From Combretum micranthum (lineage: Eukaryota; Streptophyta; Magnoliopsida; Myrtales; Combretaceae), in assembly GCA_024138025.1 (NCBI GenBank), contig JAMXBD010000633.1:715619-779618 (forward strand): a stretch of DNA of 64,000 bases, written 5' to 3'. Positions 1 to 11,489 of the stretch are shown here, in pieces (within the stretch, counting starts at the first letter, position 1; the number at the start of each line of letters is the position of its first letter). The translations under genes and the position numbers were made by a program. Under the pieces are notes generated by a model that saw only the letters and a program-made list of their open reading frames with translations, was not told the DNA's origin and ran no database searches.

Positions 1-3000
1 CATTGGCGTTTAGTCCGGGTAAATTTGTAGAACTGAATTAGACAAAAATCCTAATCCTTTGCTTAGCATATATCATGTATTTTTGTATTAAACAACAAAC
101 TTTAAAAGTACTAGATAAATTTGAAGACAAATTACTATACGTGAAAAATGAGACAAATCCTCTTTTCACTTAACAATTCAAATTTATTGAACGACTCAAA
201 CCTTTTATTACATTCTTATGTTGTATTTATGTATATCTAAGTTTGAACAAGACCAAAATCATTATTTAATACTATGCAAACTACATTTAGGTAACGTTGT
301 CATTGTACCATATTTGATTGACAAAATGTATTTGAGATTGGATAAAACTCTCTCAATGGACAGGATAAAACTTAAAATTTATATCTTTTATATTTCATGG
401 TACAAAAATATTAGAACTAGATACAAATAAAATCTCTTAATAATTTTTTTTAGTGCTGTCTTATACCATACATACCAAACGTAGTATAAAAGAATTGTAC
501 TATCAAGTACTTCCCGTACTGTGCCATCTAATCTTTTTTATCCCGTCCAGTTCTTCCAACCTAACGCTACCATTACAAGTAAATTATGTTGCCCAGTTTC
601 TCAAGGATTGGACTATCCCATTTTGGTACTTTTTTTTTACTAAACCTAATTGGTGTTACTAATATACGTTGAGCTAATTTATAGCTTGACAATTGCATGC
701 TACTATAGGATACTAAACTATTAAATATATGGTCAATGGAAGTAGAGCATTGAGTTTTGGAAATATTTTTTTCAACAACTTAATAGTTGCATGCTTCCTG
801 ACATAAAATTCAATTTAGTATATGAATTTTGCATAAAAATTCAATTTGATACATCATGAGTTTTGATGTTGTCAATTTAATACTTAATCAAAGTTTTTGT
901 GGTTATTTTTATCACCTCATTAACACTATTTGCCCCAAGATTGTCAAACTTGTGATTCTACATAGAATTGTTAGAGGGTATGTAGACTTAGAATATAGAA
1001 TAGAAACGTAAAAACATAAGTTTCCATAACGTATGCAAAATAGTTTTAAAAAACTATAGATTTGTTTATAGAAGTCATTTAAAATACATAATATACGTAA
1101 AAAAAAATAAAGAAATTAAGTTCTTTTTTTATAATAACCTTTAATCCATAATATTAAATTCATGAAAAAAAAAGAGCGCATAGAGTCAAAATTAAGCTAT
1201 TTCCTATTATTTTAATTGAAAGAAGTTATAAATTGATGGAAAATCAAACTATTTGACTTATCTTAAATTCTCAATTATATAAATGAAATAAATAAGTTTT
1301 CTTGTAGACTTTATAACTATAACCGAACTTTGATGAATTTTATAATTGTAGAACATGGCAATTGGGGGCCGAGAGGAAAAGAGATAGGCAATGAAAACAA
1401 AATTAAAATTCAAATTAATGAAAAATACGATGTATTATTTATATTCAAGCTTATTTTACTCAAATAGGTAAAATAAGTTAAAAATGTAAGATTCCACCAA
1501 GTTTACCTGTAAACTCGATTAAAAATGTAAAATTATACAAAAAAAAATTTTATGCACAATTCAACTCATAAGGGCTTTATAAAATTGTAAACTCATAGAA
1601 TTATATAGATAAAATTGTGATTTTGATAACTATGGTTTGCCCTGTTTTCAAACATAAAAAAACAGCCTATTAATGCTAAATAGTATTAAAAATATTAATA
1701 AAAATTTAATAATATATTGTCTCTTCTGCTTTTGCAAACAGAGCAAATAATGTTAAGAAGATAGTAAAAATAACCATAAAAAAATTAATTAGGTATTAAA
1801 TTGACTACTTTAATATTAAAATACTAGATTGAATTTTTAAATAAAAATTCAATTATTAAATTTAACATTTACCATTTAACACATTATAAATGGTTTGTCC
1901 TCTTTTGCTGTTACTATGTCCAGCGGATAGGTTGAGGACTTTCAATTTTGTTTTAATACGTTTTAAAATTTATAATAAGAGATTTATTTATTTGTTTATC
2001 TATCTATTTTTTTTTTAAGTAGATACTTGAGTTGAATTTTGAGTTATGAGGGTATCGCTTTCTATGTATTCATTTGGTAAAGATAAAGACCAATATCTAG
2101 GTATATAAAAAAAATCTATATTAGAAGATTTTAATTTTTTTTTTTAACGAATATGTTGATCGATCATTTTTAGTGGTACTGAAAAGGTAAAGGAACTCGA
2201 TAGAGAGTTAATTGAAAGTAGGAAACAGATAGTAATATAGCAAAGGATGAAGTTTGAATCGAAAAATTAACAAATCAAGAAGAATTTGAATTAAAAAAAA
2301 ATACATTTACCTCGATTTTCTCAAAAGAAAATCAACGGTTTATATATCTACATAACTGTGAAGCACATAATATATTATAACCTATATTAATGTGTAGTAA
2401 TATTTATTGCTAATTTACTTTGCTATAATAGCAATTCTATCTTAGTCTGATGCCTCATAAAAAACTAAAAAAATTTACAAATTAACTTTGTGAATTTTTA
2501 CCAAGGTATGAAATTATCTTTTCAACTTTTAAAGTGAGCTTTTTGATATTTTAAACTTAAAAAATTAATGATAAAAAAAAACTTTAAAAGATGGCACATT
2601 TAAGGACAATTAACTTTTTTCATGAATTTAGAGGGATACATTTATATGTAGATTTAAAGTTTATAGGATAAATTTGCACATAGGTAAAAGTTTGAGGGGG
2701 TATTTTGTAACTCTGTGGTTTTATTTTAATTAAAAAATATTAAGTATTCTTAATTGTGTTAATTTTTTAGGTTGAAGGAATTAATAAACACACTTTAAAA
2801 GTTCAGGAATGGATCTACACCTAAATAGAAGTTTAGTGGTGTTAATTTGTAATTAGCATAAAAAACTATTATAAAGTTTAGTTACTTGTTAAAAAAAAAA
2901 ACCCCTGTTATAACAAGTAATACAATACTAAAATTGATTTTTAAAAAAAATATTATTATTTAAATAAAAATAAAAATAAAATTCTTATTACAGTTATATT

Positions 3001-5003
3001 TCATAATAGCAAATTTATAATAGTAATTTTATTATAATCATATTCATTTTGTAAAGTGAATTTACAATTAATACTAGACCATGGCCAGCAAAATGAGACA
3101 TATCACCACGTTTATAAGGTTAGGGCTACATTATCGAATTTGGTAAAGTTTTATAAAGAACATGGGCCTTTGGACTGGTGGATCCCTCGTACTCTCCACC
3201 AACCACGAAGTAATCACTTTTCAAGCAGGTTGGTTAGGTAGCATTTTCCAGGTTTTCGTGCTTTTTTGTTCATGTTTTAAATTTCATTCAGGAAACTGGT
3301 TTGTTGTAAAACTTAATACAGAAATGAGTAAGTAAAGATGCTGTTAAAGGCAACACTTTTGATTTTCCATTATAGGCGCCATCTTTAATAGTGCCTTCCG
3401 TGTAAATTGAAGGCATCATTTTAAATAATGCTTTCTGTGTTATGTTAATAATTTGAAGGTCTTATTCAAAATAATACCTGAATATAAAATCGAAGGTGCT
3501 ATTTTTCACACACTCTTATCCATATTAAATTTTTACAATATGCTTATTTTTGGAATAAAAATTGAAAAATGACCAAAAGGGACGAAATCCACATTTTCCA
3601 GCTAGCCCTATAAATAGTACCATCTATTCATATTGCTGGTACAGGTGCATTGCAATTCATATGGTTTCGATCTGTATCTTATACGGTTTTCTTGGACATA
3701 CTCTTTTCGTATATTTCATAGAGTAGGGAGTATTTTCATTATTACATTGTGTGTAATAATGGAGTCCCAAGGCAGATTATGAAGAAGCAAAATCATATAT
3801 AAATCATGTTCCACTTCCTGGTAAGCAATAACCCAGTTCTATTCTTGTTCCATGAATATTCATATCACCTTGATTTGGATGTAATACCAACTATATTATT
3901 ATTTGGTAAACCCGGTCCGGACCTAATTCGCAGCTTTCCTTTGGCAGAGTTTCGATCTTGGTTTTATATATATATATATATATATTATATATGCGTGGGT
4001 GTGTTTAGGCCATTAAAGTATATATAGAGCCTCTAAACTTTTAAAGTGTGACTTTACCGTTTTGTAATTTATTAAAAATATGTATATATACTTTAAAGCA
4101 TGCCAATACGCCAAAACTATTTGGATTTATGGTTATTTAAGTAACAGTTTTTGGATGTTAGCAATAATTTTTTTTAAAGTATATTTTTAAAAGATATATA
4201 AAAGGTAAAGCCATTCTTTAAAAATTTAGAGGATCTGTTCTAAATTGACTTGATCATTTAGAGGATGTATTGATAATTATCCTGAAAAAAATATAGTTTT
4301 AAATATGTGTGTATATATATATATATACTGAAACAATTGCACATTCAATCTAATTAATCACATGTAATTCCACATCGAAGACGCAGTTTTATGTACCCAT
4401 GACTAAATTGCATTTGGATATAATAGATCGATAATAACGGCTTAAAAAAGGGGAAAAAGAAAAAAAGAGGATCAGCGCTTGGAAATTAAAATTTTTAATA
4501 CTTCTTCCACACGTGTCAAAAGTCCATTTTAGTCCCTTTATTCCACTAATTCTTTCCTAATATGAAGATTTATTAACATGTTATCTAATTCCGGAAAATA
4601 AAGGTGGGGGGGGCGGAGTTCTTAGCTAGATTAGATCTAGTACATTCAGTACATCTGCTAGTCCCATAAATCACATGGTGATAGAAAAAATAAAAGGACT
4701 AAAAATTTGGAAAAGTAGATCTAGGATGTTCAGAACATTTAAAGATGTGATCGGACAAATATGGAAAATTCCTATAGTTACATTATATTTTTTAATAAAA
4801 TCGGTTTTATTAGTTATTAATTAACCACTTGGATTTACATTCAATAATTATTATTACATTGAAATGTTTAAATTTTTCATCATTGTATGTTTACTTTACA
4901 TGCATATATCTTAATATTATAATAAGCTTGGCTATAAATGCACTAAAAGGTGTGTGCTTTTATTTATTTATTTTTAATCTTTTCTTTTTCTCTTTCTTTT
5001 CAG
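1..5003. other. AT-rich intergenic spacer
   Basis: No convincing gene is visible on either strand. The stretch is strongly AT-rich, with many homopolymer and TA runs, for example a (TA)n run near 3966-3985 and one near 4313-4326. Several patches (about 790-910, 1780-1880, 2470-2870, 4030-4290) share phrases of the kind 'tactaaattgaatttt' or 'aaactttaaaagt' that recur elsewhere (22.55-22.93, 32.56-32.83 and 34.04-34.37 kb), which suggests decayed short interspersed elements. Short open frames here have no recognisable domain. Confidence 0.6.
3345..3525. repeat. short internal repeats around GAAGGC, possible transposon subterminal region
   Basis: Three to four imperfect copies of a unit resembling 'gaaggcatcattttaaata' or its complement occur in about 180 bases. 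Such clusters are typical of subterminal regions of CACTA-like or other DNA transposons. I could not find matching terminal inverted repeats, so the class is a guess. Confidence 0.25.
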
Positions 5004-5229
5004 GGAAAAGGGTCAAAACCATCATTTTGGAATACTCATTTGAGCAAGAAATAACAACTAATAGTGGTAGGATATGGATCGTCCCGCAAAGCTGTCACAG
5101 AGCTCCGTCCCGGGACCTTCATATCTGCTGCTTGGAGTTCGCCAGCTGCCACATTCAATTCAAAGGCTTCCGGGAAAAGACGAGACAAAGAAGAAGTTGT
5201 TCTACTTGTTTCTATAAAAGATTTAACTT
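5004..5229 (+). pseudogene. possible last-exon fragment of an unidentified gene, cut by the Copia insertion
   Basis: A good 3' splice site (a long CT-rich tract ending in CAG at 5001-5003) is followed by about 226 bases of clearly higher GC than the surroundings. Read in phase from 5004, the plus strand gives about 16 codons, a TAA at 5052-5054, then 58 open codons up to the Copia target duplication. Across the excised element the frame meets TAG at 13632-13634. I do not recognise the protein; the later part is basic and Ser/Ala-rich and contains the string SSPAATFNSKASGKRR. The minus strand is also open over 5036-5248, so the coding strand is not certain. It could be an exon with one nonsense change, a last exon ending at 5054 plus 3' UTR, or unrelated GC-rich DNA. 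Confidence 0.3.
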
Positions 5230-5709
5230 TGTTGAGTATGTGACCCAAAATCGGATCAAAGCTACTGGTTCTTATGTATTTTTGGGCAGTCTAAATTTGT
5301 CTTCGTGTTGGATGTTGTTTGTGGACTCCAGAAGGTGTAGGCCAGCTCTAAGCCGGCAGCCTACATGTCCTAAGTTGTCAGCCTTTATGGCTAGGCCGCC
5401 GGCATACATTTAAGCCGCCAACTAAGCCAACCTTTCTTTCATCCTATAACATATATATATGTGTGTGTGTGTGTGTGTGTTGTTTCTAGGGTTTTGTGTG
5501 TGAGAAAGTGTGAGACACGAAATTGTATTGAGAGCTTTAGAGAGACTTGATTAGAATTGAGTAGTTCTCTCTCAAACTTGTATTCCAACTTCAATTATAG
5601 TGGGTTTCTCCTCCTTTGCCCATGGTTTTTTCCTCTAAAGGGTTTCCACGTAAATTCTTGCGTGTTCTTTATTTTCTTGTTGCTATTATTTTCGTATTTG
5701 TTTCTAACA
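5230..5709 (+). repeat. Copia 5' LTR
   Basis: It starts TGTTGA and ends TAACA. It aligns along its length with 13121-13624. It contains an AT then GT dinucleotide tract (about 5448-5480), shorter than in the 3' LTR and accounting for most of the length difference. Differences between the LTRs are mostly transitions. Confidence 0.93.
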
Positions 5710-5712
5710 AAC

Positions 5713-5724
5713 TGGTATCAGAGC
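5713..5724 (+). other. Copia primer binding site
   Basis: TGGTATCAGAGC, three bases after the 5' LTR, is the usual copia match to the 3' end of initiator tRNA-Met. Confidence 0.92.
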
Positions 5725-5737
5725 AAGGTTCTCTATA

Positions 5738-6545
5738 ATGGCAACTATGAAATATGATATTCCGTTGTTGGATCGAAACACAAGATTTATGTTATGGTAA
5801 GTTAAGATGCGAGTGATTCTCGCATAGATGGATTTAGATGATGTACTATCAAGGTTTGATAAGATGCCTACGTCATGGACACTTGAAGAGAAGCAATGTA
5901 AGGATCGTAAAGCCCTATCTCAGATTCACCTGCATCTATCAAATCAGATCTTACAGGATGTGTTGAAGGAGAAGACTGCTGCAGCATTATGGTTAAAGTT
6001 GGAACAATTGTGTATGACTAAGAGTCTAACCAGTAAATTACATCTGAAGCAACAACTATACTCTCATCTTTTGACAGAAGGTGCGTCTTTAAAAGATCAC
6101 TCAACTACTTTTAAGGAAATTGTTTATGATTTGCAAACCTTAGTTGTGTTCTTTGCTTCCCTCCTATTCGACCTTTAGAGCCACAATTATGTATAGTCGT
6201 GAAACCCTCACTATTGATAAGGTTTATGAAGCTTTGAGTTCTCATGAAAGGATGAAACAACTTATGGTTGGATCTGAGTCTCAAGCAGAGGGTCTAGATG
6301 TTCGTGGAAGGACCCAAGATAGAAATTCTAGTGGAATGAATAGGGGCAGATCTAAATCTGCAAATAGGAACAAGACCTGTAATTATTATATTAAAAAGGG
6401 ACACATTAAGTCTCAATGTTATAAGTTATAGAATAAGAACAAGAAAAAGAAATCTGCTAAGAATCGAAAGGAAAATAAACCAGAAAATTCTGGTGAAGCC
6501 GATGTTGCAGATGCTAGCAGTGATGGTGAAATCCTCATCGCTTCT
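5738..6545 (+). pseudogene. Copia gag remnant
   Basis: The start ATG at 5738 opens with MATMKYDIPLLDR and is stopped by TAA at 5798-5800, where copia gags usually continue with Gln-Val-Lys-Met. A second stop, TAG, lies in the same frame at 5825-5827. The UBN2-type gag domain then reads to about 6140, where a deletion and frameshift remove a short stretch, and continues in another frame from about 6144. The nucleocapsid CCHC knuckle is at about 6380-6420 but reads CNYYIKKGHIKSQCYKL, with the second cysteine changed to tyrosine. A further TAG at 6429-6431 follows. The following Lys-rich and Asp/Glu-rich linker is typical before the protease. The product would have packaged element RNA; it cannot be made from this copy. 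Confidence 0.9.
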
Positions 6546-6672
6546 GATTATGATCATAGAGCAAGTGAGGAGTAGATTCTTGATTCTGGCTGCACATTTC
6601 ATATATGTCCTAATAGGGACTGGTTTTCAACATATGAAACTGTTTCAAAGGGTGTTGTTTTGATGGGCAATA
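6546..6672 (+). pseudogene. Copia protease remnant, interrupted by the solo LTR
   Basis: After a stop at 6573-6575, where the family usually has Trp, the frame reads [17 protein letters not shown], the aspartic protease active-site region (Asp-Ser-Gly). The coding sequence breaks after Met-Gly-Asn at 6672 and resumes at 10025 with Asn-Ala-Pro once the solo LTR and one copy of the CAATA duplication are set aside. Protease would normally process the Gag-Pol polyprotein. Confidence 0.88.
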
Positions 6673-9600
6673 TGTAAAGACCCGACATGCTCAATTCTCA
6701 AGCTAAGCACACCAAGTCCCCAACCACGTATAACTCTTACGAATTATACGTAAGGTTGTCTTAAAAGAAAGTGTTTATGTTGAACATTGCTATTTGATTT
6801 TAGATTGTGAAATCGTTTAGTTAGATTTTTAGATAACTGGATTTAGCAGCGGAAATAAATTTTATAAAACAATTTAGAAATAAGACATTTCAAAACTTCC
6901 ACTCTTCTCAAGTGGAGAATTATTATATTAAACAAAGTTTTGCAAAAGTTAAATTATAAAACATGGGCTCTACTATGCCTTTTAAAGAATATAACAAGTT
7001 TAAATCATAAATCCAGCTCTCACTAATACAAAACAAAAAGAAATAAAATAACTAACGACATCCACGATCCTACTCACTTCACTCATCCACAAATTCTCTC
7101 AGAATCATCACAAATGCCCAAAACCCGAGTCAAGCATCATCAATAGCAACAACATGATCATATCATCATCTCATCATCCGTCATTACCAACATCAACAAG
7201 AACTCATCATCATCAACTTCATCAACATCGTCTTTATTAACAACAAAACCTGTAAAAAAGAATAACAACAACAAGAATGAGCCGAAGCCCAGTACATAGC
7301 AACACAATCACACACGGAGTGACACATGAGCTTAACTAAATGCAAATGCGATAATCACAAGTTATTATCTTTCTTTAAAGTAAACAAATCAACACAGGAG
7401 TATTCAAACTCCGGGCATCAAGGATCTAATATCACGTCCGCCTCCCTGAGTGATCCCTACTGTTCATACAAACTAGGCGGCCCCACCTTCCGGCGTAGCC
7501 GGTAATACTAGGGGATCCTGAATAACGTATCACGACGCTAAGGGAGTTGATATAAGTAGCTCGGATACTTATATCTCCTAGATAAATCTATCCGATAACG
7601 AAACAGTACCATCCCCCCAATCTAAGTAAGGTGCCGCTCACCGAACCAGATTCAACGGCGTAAAAGATAATCAACACTCATCAATTATTATGTCAAGTTT
7701 AAGTTCTTAATTCATTTTAGATGCCTATCCTAACATCCAACACGCAAGTTACTGCGTACCTTATATACGAAATCCAAACAGAGTCTCAGAAGGAATTCCA
7801 GAAGATAATCCAGAAGATAAATCAGATATCCACTTCTGTTAAGGAAAGAGCTCGTATAAGAAACTAAACTAAACTAATCATCCACTTCATCAAAATCATA
7901 TAAGAACTTAAGCTATTTATCCATTCATCTCAAACTCATTTTATTAAATCCTATTTGATCAGATACTAAATAGAAACCCTACTATGGCTGCGAAGATCGC
8001 CCCGCCAAAATATGGACAGCTCTCCTTTGTCTGTCAAAGAATTTCTTTTCTTTTTATTTATAGTGTTTTATTACAAAAGCATTAACAAAGAATTCATAAA
8101 CCAAAAACATTCATTTTCCAAGTAAACACACATTTGAAACAACATATTCCCCATATTATTCAAAGATCATCCTAATTCATTCATCTAAGCTAATTAATAG
8201 CTATTAACCCATTTTAGCTTAACCTTAACCAAATTGATTGGAATTAGTTATTTAATTCACTTTCTAAGTCAAGTCGATTAAACTTAGATAATCTAATTCA
8301 TTTTAGCTTAGTCAAGTTCATTTAGCCAAATTGATCCTAGAATTATCAACTAGGTTCATTTTTATAACTAACTTCTATATTTAATCTAAATTATTAATTT
8401 AATTTACAAATCTACTAAACTCATGTTGATTTATATCAATTAACTCATATGACACATCAAGTACCACTTATCTATCTCATATTAGCTCAAAAAGATCAAT
8501 TTCCTAAACAAAAACACATTTCACAAACAAAAACAAGTTTTGAACTTTGTTTTATAAAAATATAACAGCTGGAAAGAAGTCAAATTTGAGCATCGATACT
8601 TTTGGAATTTGTAAAAACTCAAAACATAAAAGTTGTAGATCTCTTTTAAATCTTTCCAACGCAACTTGAATCACTTCAATCAGAGGTTAGATGAAAAAGC
8701 TATGATTAAAATACGAAATAGTATTGCGTCAGAAAAAATGTGAGTCACGGCCATGATTTTTGGAAAACTGTCATAAAATGGTTTTTGAGCTAAGAATCAC
8801 GACCGTGATTTTTGAGTTTCAAAGTTTTTGACCAACCCGAGGCTATCAAGGGATGGATCACGACCGTGATTCATCAAAACTTCCCAAAACAGAGCCTTTT
8901 CTCTCAAAATCACGCTCGTGATTCATGAAATTTGTCCAACCCGAGCCTACCAAGGCTTGAATCACGCCCGTGATTCTTGGTTTCCCTTGAGTTACGAATT
9001 TTCTTGTTTTTAAACTTCATTTTATCAAACTTTCACACATTCTACTTCAATCAAAACTTCATAAAAGCTAGATACTACCCATATCAAGTCTAAACAACAC
9101 TTCTACACACTCATTTAACTATATCAAACAACTCCAACTACTTCAACAAAACTCAACTTCACTATTCATCATCTTCTTCATCACAACTCAACTCCCAACA
9201 ACATTAATCCAACATACACAAATGTAAACAGCACTTCTAACTCCATTCAACATCAATTCATCAATTAGATAAGCAAACAACAAATAAAACAAATATAACT
9301 TGAAATAGAAAACTTAGCTTTAGAGAAGAAAAGAAGTTGAAGCTTCATCCTCTAGCTCGGTTTTCTTTATCTAGTTCATCTCCTAATCTTGATTCAACCT
9401 CTAGTTGGCTTTGATCTTGAGATTTGTTGAAGATTTGAAGAGAAAGAAAGAAAAATGAAGAAGAAAGGGAAAGGGAAACGAAAGCTTCGGTTGAGAACAA
9501 TAGAGGAAAGAAAGGGAAAAGTGAGGGAGGAGAGAGGTAGAGGATAGAGGTTTAAAAAGAAAAGGATAGGGATTAAAATTAATATAAAGGATTATAGGTA

Positions 9601-10019
9601 TAGGTTTAGAACTATCAGATCAAATATCTATAGTTTCAAGAGTATTTAAAAGTTTGCTTCGGAACCAATATGTTAGAAATTAAGAACTTGCAATAAGAAC
9701 TTCATTTGAGAATTTATTTTAGATAAAAGATATTTAATTTGAGTTCGGGTTCAAGAACTGATATTTTAAGATAAGCAAATGAGCTCAAATTTTACTAAGA
9801 TTTAGGAATTAGTGTTTAGGATAAGAATCAAGGATTTAAGAATTCTCTAAACACTTTGATGACATGTTTAGGGAATTTAGATTTCAAATCTCAAATTTTA
9901 TTTAATTAATTACTAATCTAACTTTGTCAACTTGTCTATTTATATCCTATGATTAATTTAATTCATTCAAATATATCTAAACCCAATTTCTAATATATGT
10001 GAAGGTTTGGGGTATTTCA
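6673..10019 (-). mobile_element. solo LTR 1 (3.35 kb, long-LTR Ty3/gypsy type), nested in the Copia
   Basis: It starts TGTAAAGACC and ends TATTTCA (TG...CA), with a perfect 5-base duplication CAATA at 6668-6672 and 10020-10024. Removing it restores the Copia protease frame. No protein domain, PBS or second LTR is found inside, so it is a solo LTR left by LTR-LTR recombination. The same family occurs at 17779-21106 and 42559-45495. On the minus strand an element starting TGAAATACCCC and a central 'TACTGGGCTTCGGCTCATTC' phrase resemble long LTRs of Del/Tekay chromoviruses; this lineage, and hence the strand, is inferred from memory of family style. Confidence 0.88.
8743..8973. repeat. five-copy palindrome repeat ATCACGNCCGTGAT in solo LTR 1
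   Basis: Near-palindromes centred on ATCACGACCGTGAT occur at 8743-8756, 8795-8810, 8857-8870, 8909-8922 and 8960-8973, spaced about 50-60 bases. Parts of the spacers also repeat (a 'ccaacccgag.ctaccaagg' phrase), so this is a degenerate minisatellite with a unit of about 55 bases. A related array is in solo LTR 3 (about 44190-44400). Confidence 0.85.
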
Positions 10020-11480
10020 CAATAATGCCCCTTGCAAGGTTGCAGGTGTTGGAACTATTAAGATAAAGATGTTTGATGGTGTGATCAGGACATTTGGTGA
10101 TGTGAGACATGTGCCTGATTTGAAAAGAAATCTGATCTCTTTGAGTACTCTAGATTCTAAAGGTATAGGTACACCGGTGAAGGTAGAGTTTTGAAGATCA
10201 GTAAAGGTTGTCTAGTGGCGATGAAGGGACAGAAGAAGAATTCTAATCTCTATGTTTTGCAGGGTTCTATTATCATAGGTGATGCATTGGTTACCTCTTT
10301 ATCTTTGTCAAATGATGATGCTACTAGACTCCGGCATATGCGTCTAGGGCATATGAGTGAAGCCGGTATGGTTGAACTATGTAGAAGAGGAATTCTGGGT
10401 GGCCAAAGCATCAGTAAATTGAAGTTTTATGAACACTATGTATTTCAGAAGCAGAAAAGAGTTAGATTCACCACTGGGACTCATAGTACCAAGGGTACAC
10501 TTGATTATATACACTCAGATCTTTGTGGACCAACCAAGGTGCCTTCTAGAGGAGGTGTAAACTATATGCTGGCAATCATTGATGACTACTCTAGAAAACT
10601 TTGGGTGTTCTTCTTGAAGCAAAAGAGTGAAGTTTTACGCACGTTTAAGGAGTGGAAGACCATGATTGAAAAACAGACTGGGAAGCAGGTCAAGCGACTT
10701 TGCACTGACAACGGTTTGGAGTTTTGGTCAAGAGAATTTAATGATTTATGCAAGTTGAAAGGAATTGTGAGGCATTTGACAGTTCCATGTACTCCACAAC
10801 AGAATAGAGTGGCGAATGGGTGACTAGAACAATTGTGGAGAGAGTCCGTTGTATGCTTTCAAATGCCAAATTGCCAAAATCCTTTTGAGTTAAAGCAACT
10901 TCTACAACGTGCCTTATTATAAATCAATCTCCTTTGATTGCTATTGAGAAGAAAACTCCACATGAGGTATGGTCTGGTGCTCCTACTGACTATTCAAATT
11001 TAAAAGTTTTTTGTTGTCTTGCTTATGCTCATGTTGATAATGGAAAACTTGAGCCTTGATCTGTTAAGTGTATATTCTTAGGATATAAGTCTGGTGTGAA
11101 AGGATACAAGTTATGGTATCCTGAGTTGAAGAAAGTCATTGTGAGTAGAGATGTTATTTTTGATGAAAATTCTATGTTACATGACTTATCTTCTACTGCT
11201 ACATCTGATAAAGTCCAGCAGAAGTCAGATATGTAGGTAGAAGTTGAAATTAATTCCAATTCTACATCACAGTCTACTTCTTAGACTAGATCTCAGACAC
11301 AAGGAAGTATTGTCTATACACCACCATCTAAGCAGCAATATTCTATTGCTAGAGAGAGAGGATTAGGAGAGAAGTTAGACCTCCATAGAGATTCGGTGAG
11401 GCTGATCTAGTTGCTTATGCGTTGAATGTAGCAGAGGAAATTGATTCAAATTATGAGCCCTAAGCTTACTCAGAAGTAGT
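10020..11480 (+). pseudogene. Copia pol remnant: GAG-pre-integrase and integrase
   Basis: The longest open part is 10191-10823. It contains the HHCC-like region (RHMRLGHMSE, then FYEHYVFQKQKR, where both usual cysteines of the second pair are tyrosine) and the integrase core with Asp in IHSDLCGP and Asp in CTDNG. The catalytic Glu that follows PQQNGVA in this family is lost: the frame reads QQNRVANG, then TGA, through a small deletion near 10816. Downstream codons continue in another frame with stops at 10886-10888 (for Trp), 11057-11059, 11234-11236, 11282-11284 and 11461-11463. The stretch ends in the usual linker before reverse transcriptase. Confidence 0.9.
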
Positions 11481-11489
11481 TAATTGTAA

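Noticed and set aside
3056..3241. 61-residue plus-strand open frame
   Set aside because: The composition is moderately balanced, but no motif, splice context or neighbour supports a gene.
5036..5248. Minus-strand open frame of 70 residues beside the Copia
   Set aside because: It overlaps the plus-strand exon-like segment, runs into the Copia LTR and shows no recognised motif. The plus-strand splice acceptor favours the other strand, but neither is proven.
8743..8973. CRISPR-like spacing of short palindromes
   Set aside because: The repeats are degenerate, the spacers share sequence, and the array lies in a plant solo LTR with counterparts in other LTR copies.
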